The notes under the pieces: generated by a model | The model's input: only the letters and a program-made list of their open reading frames with translations | What the model was told of the DNA's origin: nothing | Database searches by the model: none | Program-made: the position numbers and the translations under genes | From: Rhodocyclaceae bacterium | GTDB lineage: Bacteria; Pseudomonadota; Gammaproteobacteria; Burkholderiales; Rhodocyclaceae | Assembly (NCBI GenBank): GCA_018883265.1 | Contig: VEQK01000010.1 | Coordinates: 1-49,008, forward strand | DNA: 49,008 nucleotides | Direction of reading: 5' to 3' | Shown: piece after piece, positions 43,685-49,008 of the stretch | How the letters are laid out: each line of letters begins with the position of its first letter | How positions within the stretch are numbered: position 1 is the first letter of the stretch

Positions 43685-44728
43685 ATGAAAAAAGTCCTCA
43701 TCCTCGGCGTCAACGGCTTTATCGGCCACCATCTCTCCAAGCGCATTCTGGAAACGACCGACTGGGAAGTCTATGGCATGGATATGCAGGCAGATCGCCT
43801 GGCCGATGTGATCGGCAATCCGCGCATGCACTTCTTCGAGGGTGACATCACCATCAATAAGGAATGGGTCGAGTACCACGTCCGCAAGTGCGACGTGATT
43901 CTGCCGCTGGTCGCCATTGCCACGCCGGCGACCTACGTGCAGCAACCGCTGCGCGTGTTCGAATTGGATTTCGAAGCCAATCTGCCCATCGTACGTTCGG
44001 CCGTTAAATACGGTAAGCATCTGGTCTTCCCGTCGACCTCTGAGGTCTACGGCATGTGCACCGACAGCGAATTCGACCCGGAGAACTCGCAACTGATCTA
44101 CGGCCCGATCAACAAGCCGCGCTGGATTTACGCCTGTGCCAAGCAACTGATGGACCGTGTGATTGCCGGTTACGGCCAGCAGGAAGGGCTGCGCTATACC
44201 CTGTTCCGTCCGTTCAACTGGATCGGCCCGGGTCTGGACAGCATCCACACGCCGAAGGAAGGTTCGTCGCGCGTGGTCTCGCAATTCCTCGGCCACATTG
44301 TCCGCGGCGAACCGATCAGCCTGGTCGATGGCGGCACGCAGAAGCGCGCCTTCACGTACATCGATGACGGTATCGACGCGCTCGTACGCATCATCGCTAA
44401 TAAAGACGATGTCGCCAACGGCAAGATCTACAACATCGGCAACCCGGTCAACAACTACTCGGTGCGCGAACTCGCCAACATGATGCTCGAGACCGCCGCC
44501 AAGATTCCGGAATACGCCTCAACCGCTAAAGATGTCAAACTGGTGGAGACCACCTCGGGCGCTTACTACGGTAAGGGCTACCAGGACGTGCAGAACCGCG
44601 TACCGAAGATCGCCAACACCATGGATGATCTGGGCTGGAAACCGACGGTCAGCATGACAGACGCCATCAGCAAGATTTTCGAAGCCTATCGTGGCGATGT
44701 CGCCCAGGCTCGCAAGCTGGTCGACTAA
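43685..44728 (+). CDS. arnA: UDP-glucuronate C4-decarboxylase (stand-alone ArnA C-domain)
   Basis: 347 residues from the ATG at 43685 (KKVLILGVNGFIGHHLS). A TTG at 43649 would overlap the previous stop and add 12 residues, but the ATG gives the family start. It is an extended SDR: Rossmann GVNGFIGHH, PLVAIATPATYVQQPLRVF, the Ser/Thr in FPSTSEVYG, YACAKQLMDRV with the catalytic Tyr and Lys, and FRPFNWIGPGLDS. It oxidises and decarboxylates UDP-glucuronate to UDP-L-Ara4O. In E. coli this is fused to the formyltransferase. Confidence 0.94.
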   Translation: MKKVLILGVNGFIGHHLSKRILETTDWEVYGMDMQADRLADVIGNPRMHFFEGDITINKEWVEYHVRKCDVILPLVAIATPATYVQQPLRVFELDFEANLPIVRSAVKYGKHLVFPSTSEVYGMCTDSEFDPENSQLIYGPINKPRWIYACAKQLMDRVIAGYGQQEGLRYTLFRPFNWIGPGLDSIHTPKEGSSRVVSQFLGHIVRGEPISLVDGGTQKRAFTYIDDGIDALVRIIANKDDVANGKIYNIGNPVNNYSVRELANMMLETAAKIPEYASTAKDVKLVETTSGAYYGKGYQDVQNRVPKIANTMDDLGWKPTVSMTDAISKIFEAYRGDVAQARKLVD

Positions 44729-44766
44729 GTTCCAGGCACGGCACCTGCGGGTTGCCTCAGTTGTCT

Positions 44767-45690
44767 ATGTCACCGCATTTATCACGACTGACACTCAAAG
44801 TTGATGTCGATACGCTGCGCGGCACCCGCGAAGGGGTGCCTGCGCTGCAACAGCTGCTCGACCGCCATCAGGCGCGCGCCACCTTTCTGTTCAGCCTTGG
44901 CCCCGACAACACGGGTCGCGCCCTGCGCCGTGTCTTTCGCCCCGGCTTTCTGAAGAAAGTCTCACGCACCTCGGTCGTTGAACACTATGGTTTCAAGACC
45001 TTGTCTTATGGGGTACTGCTGCCCGGCCCGGACATTGGCAAAAAAGCCGCTGCAGAAATGCGCGCCATCGCCAACGCCGGCCACGAGTGCGGTATCCACA
45101 CCTGGGATCACGTGGAGTGGCACGACCAGGTACGCCACCGTGACGCCGCCTGGACCCTGCAACGCATGCAGCAAAGCTATGATCGTTTTGGCGACATCTT
45201 CGGCCACGCCCCCAAGACGCATGGTGCTGCTGGCTGGCAGATGAATGAAACCGCTATTCGCCAGCTTGATGTCTGGGGCATGCAATACGCTTCCGATGGC
45301 CGTGGCGCTGCACCCTACTTCATCAGCATTGATGGTCAGCCCTGCCATCATATGCAGCTGCCGACCACCCTGCCGACACTCGACGAAATTCTCGGTGTCG
45401 ATGGCCTGAGCGTCGATAATGTGCATGAACATCTGCTCGGCCTGACCGATCCGAATCGCCATGGTCCACGTGACCATGTTTTTACCCTGCACGCCGAACT
45501 GGAAGGCCAGAAACTGGCGCCCATTTTCGACCGGCTGCTCGCCGGCTGGCGCGCCCAGGGTCACACTCTGGGCACCATGGGTGATTACCACGCCACGCTG
45601 ACCCAACAGCAACTGCCGATCTACCCCTTTGCCTGGGGTGAGGTCTCCGGTCGCTCTGGCGAGCTCATTGTTGACCTACCGTCTTTCTGA
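44767..45690 (+). CDS. arnD: 4-deoxy-4-formamido-L-arabinose-phosphoundecaprenol deformylase
   Basis: 307 residues from the ATG at 44767; an upstream TTG at 44752 is in frame but less likely. A polysaccharide-deacetylase (NodB-type) domain: KVDVDTLRGTREGVP carries the Asp pair of motif 1, GHECGIHTWDHVEWHD the His ligands, and GAAGWQMNETAI, GMQYASDGRG and HAELEG the later motifs. It removes the formyl group from undecaprenyl phosphate-Ara4FN before flipping. Last gene of the arn pathway, 38 bases behind the previous gene. Confidence 0.92.
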   Translation: MSPHLSRLTLKVDVDTLRGTREGVPALQQLLDRHQARATFLFSLGPDNTGRALRRVFRPGFLKKVSRTSVVEHYGFKTLSYGVLLPGPDIGKKAAAEMRAIANAGHECGIHTWDHVEWHDQVRHRDAAWTLQRMQQSYDRFGDIFGHAPKTHGAAGWQMNETAIRQLDVWGMQYASDGRGAAPYFISIDGQPCHHMQLPTTLPTLDEILGVDGLSVDNVHEHLLGLTDPNRHGPRDHVFTLHAELEGQKLAPIFDRLLAGWRAQGHTLGTMGDYHATLTQQQLPIYPFAWGEVSGRSGELIVDLPSF

Positions 45691-45707
45691 ATCCGAGGAA
45701 TGCTCTC

Positions 45708-46172
45708 ATGACCGTCGAACTCAACAAGAAGGTTCCGAACTTCAGCGCCGCCGCCACTGGGGGCGACTTTAAATTATCTGCATGCACCGGCCAGACGCTG
45801 GTGCTCTACTTCTACCCCAAAGACAGTACCCCCGGTTGTACGACCGAAGCCCAGCAATTCAGTGCGCTGAACAAGGATTTTGCCAAAGCCAATGCCGTCA
45901 TCGTCGGCGTCTCGCGTGACAGCTTGAAGTCACACGAAAACTTTATTGCCAAACAGGCGATTCCCTATAGCCTCATCTCCGACCCGGACGAAACCGTCTG
46001 TGAACTCTTTGGTGTCATGAAGCTGAAAAATATGTATGGCAAACAGGTTCGAGGCATTGAGCGCAGCACCTTTGTGATCGACGCCAAAGGCAAGCTGATT
46101 CAGGAATGGCGTGGCGTTAAAGTGCCGGGCCATGCCGCTGAAGTGCTGGCTTTTGTGCAGTCTCTAGGCTAA
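45708..46172 (+). CDS. bcp: Peroxiredoxin, Bcp/PrxQ type
   Basis: 154 residues, thioredoxin fold. The peroxidatic Cys44 is in KDSTPGCTTEA. The two usual resolving positions (five residues later, or in the next helix near residue 81-83) are Gln49/Gln50 and Ala81, not Cys. Cys98 (SDPDETVCELFG) and Cys26 remain. GIERSTFVID follows. It reduces peroxides and uses thioredoxin or a similar donor. 17 bases follow arnD. The Cys98 pattern occurs in other proteobacterial Bcp proteins, so this may be an alternative resolving site or a 1-Cys mechanism. Confidence 0.93.
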   Translation: MTVELNKKVPNFSAAATGGDFKLSACTGQTLVLYFYPKDSTPGCTTEAQQFSALNKDFAKANAVIVGVSRDSLKSHENFIAKQAIPYSLISDPDETVCELFGVMKLKNMYGKQVRGIERSTFVIDAKGKLIQEWRGVKVPGHAAEVLAFVQSLG

Positions 46173-46187
46173 TCTGAGTCTGGGGAT

Positions 46188-46228
46188 GGTGCAGAAAATG
46201 CACCCTCTCTGTTGTTCTGCGGCATCCC
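46188..46228 (+). other. Hairpins in the bcp-phoH gap
   Basis: GGTGCA-GAAAA-TGCACC (46188-46204) is a 6-base-pair hairpin, and the flanking GGGGATG (46182-46188) can pair with CATCCCC (46222-46228). There is no T run, so this is not a standard terminator. It may be an RNA element in the phoH leader or chance. Confidence 0.25.
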
Positions 46229-46264
46229 CCCGTGGTGTTCCTTTAACGACCTAGCGAGATCTCG

Positions 46265-47704
46265 ATGGCAACCCGTAAACCTGCACCCCGCGCATCTGCA
46301 AACACTCCCGCTACCACCAAGCTGTTCGTTCTGGATACCAACGTGCTCATGCACGATCCGACCAGCCTGTTCCGCTTCGAAGAGCACGATGTCTACGTGC
46401 CGATGATGACGCTAGAGGAGCTGGACAATAACAAGAAGGGCATGTCGGAAATCGCCCGCAATGCCCGTCAGGTCACCCGAACCATGGATGATCTGGTCTC
46501 GCATTGTGGCGACCATATTGATCAGGGCATTCCGCTGACCGACCCCTCCAAGGGCCTGGCTACGGGTCGTCTGTTCCTGCAGACCGAAGCCATCAATACG
46601 ACCTTACCGCCCTCGCTGCCGTCGTCCAAATACGACAACCAGATCCTGGGCGTTATTCTCTTCCTGCAGCTCAAGTATCCCGGCCGTTCAGTGATTCTGG
46701 TGTCGAAAGACATCAACATGCGCATCAAGGCCCGGGCGCTGGGTCTGCAAGCCGAGGACTATTTCAACGACAAAGTCCTCGAAGATACGGATCTGCTCTA
46801 TGCAGGTTCACGCGACTTACCAGCCAATTTCTGGGACACCCATGGCACGGGTATGGAGTCATGGAAAAAGGAATCGCGTACGGGTTACCGCATCACCGGC
46901 CCGTTGTGTCGCGATTTCCTGCTGAACGAGTTTGTATACGACCAGAACGACCCGCCCTTCGAGGCCATCGTACGCGAGGTCAGCGGCAAAACCGCCGTCC
47001 TGGAAACACTGATTGATTACACCCACCCAAAGAATGCGGTCTGGGGCATCACTGCGCGCAATCGAGAACAGAACTTTGCGCTGAATCTGCTGATGGATCC
47101 GGAAATTGATTTTGTCTCCCTACTTGGCCAGGCCGGGACGGGTAAAACCCTGCTCACGCTCGCCGCTGCCCTGACCCAGGTACTGGATCAGAAGCGTTAT
47201 GCCGAAATCATCATGACCCGCGTTACCGTGCCGGTTGGCGAAGACATCGGCTTCCTGCCCGGCACCGAAGAAGAAAAAATGACCCCCTGGATGGGCGCCC
47301 TTGAGGATAACCTCGACGTGCTCAACAAAAACGAGGATGACAGCGGCCCCTACGGCGGCGAATGGGGGCGTGCCGCAACGCGTGACCTCATCCGCTCACG
47401 CATCAAGGTCAAGAGTCTGAACTTCATGCGCGGCCGCACCTTCATCCAGAAATTCCTCATCATCGACGAAGCGCAGAACCTCACACCCAAGCAGATGAAG
47501 ACCCTGATTACGCGGGCCGGCCCCGGCACCAAGGTCGTCTGCCTGGGGAATATCGCCCAGATCGATACCCCGTACCTGACCGAAGGCAGCTCCGGCCTCA
47601 CCTACGTGGTTGACCGCATGAAGGGCTGGCCACATGCCGGGCACATTACCCTGCAACGTGGCGAACGTTCGCGACTCGCCGACTTCGCTTCCGAGGTACT
47701 GTAA
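46265..47704 (+). CDS. phoH: PIN-PhoH ATPase (PhoH2 / YlaK type)
   Basis: 479 residues. N-terminal PIN domain (about 18-150): FVLDTNVLMHD, MMTLEELDN and SKDINMRIKARALG supply the acidic residues. C-terminal PhoH ATPase (about 235-470): Walker A LGQAGTGKTLLTLA, Walker B FLIIDEAQNLTPKQMKTLITRAG, VVCLGNIAQIDTPYL. PhoH2 proteins are thought to unwind and cut RNA in an ATP-dependent way. It precedes the transglutaminase-fold gene by five bases, so both are probably one transcript. Confidence 0.95.
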   Translation: MATRKPAPRASANTPATTKLFVLDTNVLMHDPTSLFRFEEHDVYVPMMTLEELDNNKKGMSEIARNARQVTRTMDDLVSHCGDHIDQGIPLTDPSKGLATGRLFLQTEAINTTLPPSLPSSKYDNQILGVILFLQLKYPGRSVILVSKDINMRIKARALGLQAEDYFNDKVLEDTDLLYAGSRDLPANFWDTHGTGMESWKKESRTGYRITGPLCRDFLLNEFVYDQNDPPFEAIVREVSGKTAVLETLIDYTHPKNAVWGITARNREQNFALNLLMDPEIDFVSLLGQAGTGKTLLTLAAALTQVLDQKRYAEIIMTRVTVPVGEDIGFLPGTEEEKMTPWMGALEDNLDVLNKNEDDSGPYGGEWGRAATRDLIRSRIKVKSLNFMRGRTFIQKFLIIDEAQNLTPKQMKTLITRAGPGTKVVCLGNIAQIDTPYLTEGSSGLTYVVDRMKGWPHAGHITLQRGERSRLADFASEVL

Positions 47705-47709
47705 GCCGC

Positions 47710-48846
47710 ATGAAACGCCGTACTTTCCTGCTCGGGGGCCTTCTGGCCTCCGGCGCAGTCTTTGCCGCCCCCAAGAAAAACGGTAGCGGACTGAAGAAAT
47801 CCAGCCGTAGCGGGCTGCGTGCGCCTTCGAGCGCCGGCCCGGCGCCCATCAAAGTGCCGGCCAAGCTTGCACCCGAACTCGCCTTGAGCGGCGGCGTCTG
47901 GCGCCCCTACGAGTTGACCGTCGACATTTCATCCACCAGCCATGGGGACGATGCCTTGCTTTGGGTGCCGATCCCCATGGATACGCCCTGGCAACAGGTC
48001 ACTGCCATCAACTGGTCGGGCGGCAACAAAACCGGCATCCGATTTGATCCGGCCAGCCAGCTCCACGTCTTTGTGGCGGAGAGCGGCGCTTCAACACCAG
48101 ACCTCACCGTCAATATGCGGGTGGAAACCCGCACCCGCCAATTCGACATCACTAAACGCGGCACCTTCTTCCACGAATCGGAAGAAGAACTGGATCGCAA
48201 TGTCCGCGAAACCGGCTACCAGGGGACCAGCGAAAGTTTGCGTCGCCTGGCCCAGGAAATTGCCGGCCGCATCATCGAGCCGCTGCCGCGTGCGCGCGCC
48301 ATTTACGACTGGGTGCTCGATAAGGCACTCAGCGGCAACTGCCAGGCCTTTGAAGTTGCCCTCCCGCCACGGACCCTCTGTCCCAGCAACAAGGGGGAGG
48401 ACGTCGCCATTGCCTTCGTCAACTTGTGCCGTGCCCTCAACATTCCCGCGCGGGCAGTTTGGGGCCAGATCATCGGCGAATCACGCCTCAGCCCCAAATT
48501 GGGCGCCACCGGCAACGTGACCAGAGACCAGCGCATACGCGCCGAGTTCCATACCCCCGGCTACGGCTGGATCCCGGTGGATCCGGGCGATGTTGTGCGG
48601 TTCCAGCAACTGGAAGGCCTCTCACCCACCGATGGCCGCGTGCAGAATCTGCGTAAAAAGTTGTTCGGTTACTGGGAAATGAACTGGGTCGGCTACGAAT
48701 ACGGCCCCGGATTTAATTTACCCGGCGGCCCGGACACCGGTTTACCGGGCCTGGCTACACCACTGGCCACTATCGGCAACCCAAGAGCCGGACGCGTTTC
48801 TGATGCAACAGTCCGTTTCCGGATCGAAGCCAAGCCGATCAACTGA
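47710..48846 (+). CDS. Transglutaminase-fold protein, apparently without catalytic Cys and His
   Basis: 378 residues. A basic start and hydrophobic stretch (residues 5-20, FAA cut site) suggest export; RR at 3-4 without the following pattern is not a clear Tat signal. The transglutaminase-like core lies at about 190-300: RARAIYDWVLDKA, DVAIAFVNLCRALNIPAR, RAEFHTPGYGWIPVDPGDV, then KKLFGYWEMNWVGYEYG. In active relatives I recall GGKCAD...ALF and QHCRAEF; here the aligned residues read SNKGED (Cys to Gly229) and DQRIRAEF (His to Arg275), while the Asp of PVDP (Asp291) remains. So the enzyme is probably inactive, acting as a binding or structural protein. Nothing else in the sequence identifies a substrate. 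Confidence 0.82.
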   Translation: MKRRTFLLGGLLASGAVFAAPKKNGSGLKKSSRSGLRAPSSAGPAPIKVPAKLAPELALSGGVWRPYELTVDISSTSHGDDALLWVPIPMDTPWQQVTAINWSGGNKTGIRFDPASQLHVFVAESGASTPDLTVNMRVETRTRQFDITKRGTFFHESEEELDRNVRETGYQGTSESLRRLAQEIAGRIIEPLPRARAIYDWVLDKALSGNCQAFEVALPPRTLCPSNKGEDVAIAFVNLCRALNIPARAVWGQIIGESRLSPKLGATGNVTRDQRIRAEFHTPGYGWIPVDPGDVVRFQQLEGLSPTDGRVQNLRKKLFGYWEMNWVGYEYGPGFNLPGGPDTGLPGLATPLATIGNPRAGRVSDATVRFRIEAKPIN

Positions 48847-48857
48847 GCCCCTGCTGT

Positions 48858-49008
48858 TCAGACCGATGACTGATCTTTTGCTGCATCTGAAATAGAGACC
48901 TTAATAGGCTCTACCGTTGAAAGATGCAGGTCCCTCTGGGGAAAAGGCACATCGATCCCGGCATTCTTGAGCTTCGCCAGAATGTCACAGCGTAGATCAC
49001 TGTCCACA
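48858..49008 (-). CDS. Mechanosensitive ion channel (MscS) family protein, C-terminal end only
   Basis: The last 49 residues plus stop of a minus-strand gene that begins outside the window. In the minus frame, reading from base 49007, the sequence is DLRCDILAKLKNAGIDVPFP followed by QRDLHLS and a polar tail ending QSSV, with the stop at 48860-48858. LR..I...L..AGI.IPFPQRD.HL is the conserved end of the MscS cytoplasmic vestibule. It is convergent with the transglutaminase-fold gene, 11 bases between stops. Confidence 0.78.
   Translation of the reverse strand, partial: VDSDLRCDILAKLKNAGIDVPFPQRDLHLSTVEPIKVSISDAAKDQSSV

Noticed and set aside
1-49008. CRISPR array, prophage, insertion sequence or integron
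   Set aside because: No regular direct repeats, transposase, integrase or phage structural genes are seen on either strand.

Overview
The window looks like chromosome of a betaproteobacterium. The best lineage marker is a DUF2863 protein (12769-13965), a family I know essentially from Betaproteobacteria. The tight bioAFHCD operon, the yciB / ppiC / purL neighbourhood, alaA-hom-thrC and an arn locus followed by bcp and phoH all fit. I cannot name the genus. Genes are dense: 47 protein genes, no tRNA, rRNA, CRISPR array or insertion sequence seen, and no gap over about 200 bases.

Region 1 (1-7.8 kb) is the accessory part and is visibly more AT-rich than the rest. It carries five genes of the choloylglycine hydrolase / linear amide C-N hydrolase (Ntn-hydrolase) family in two subfamilies. 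Between them lie two unrelated outer-membrane beta-barrel genes and a MarC-type membrane protein. Three of the hydrolases have a signal peptide ending exactly before the nucleophilic cysteine; a fourth starts Met-Cys and is cytoplasmic; the fifth lacks its N-terminus at the window edge. Strong hairpin terminators separate transcription units. The likely role is processing of extracellular or periplasmic N-acyl amides (for example acyl-homoserine lactones, acyl-amino acids or lipopeptides); the substrate is unknown.

Region 2 (7.8-12.7 kb) holds prpE, transaldolase, and a chain of mutually overlapping genes on alternating strands (tal, a YkgJ-like cysteine cluster protein, a PIN-domain protein, yaaA). 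Region 3 (12.7-20.5 kb) holds DUF2863 and the biotin genes bioA-F-H-C-D (no bioB here), then yciB, yciI and a parvulin PPIase. Region 4 (20.5-32.5 kb) holds purL on the minus strand, then a plus-strand run: an HDAC-like deacetylase, the NAD(P)HX repair enzyme, nadC, and the glycine cleavage genes gcvT-H-P. Region 5 (32.5-37.8 kb) is alaA-hom-thrC on the minus strand, interrupted between hom and thrC by ybaK and an opposite-strand parDE toxin-antitoxin pair.

Region 6 (37.9-48.8 kb) starts with an Mth938-domain gene coupled to a full lipid A L-Ara4N (polymyxin resistance) pathway: arnT, an arnE-like gene, arnB, arnC, arnA split into two genes, and arnD. Then come bcp, PIN-PhoH, and a transglutaminase-fold protein that appears to have lost its catalytic Cys and His. 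The window ends in the 3' end of a minus-strand MscS-type channel gene.
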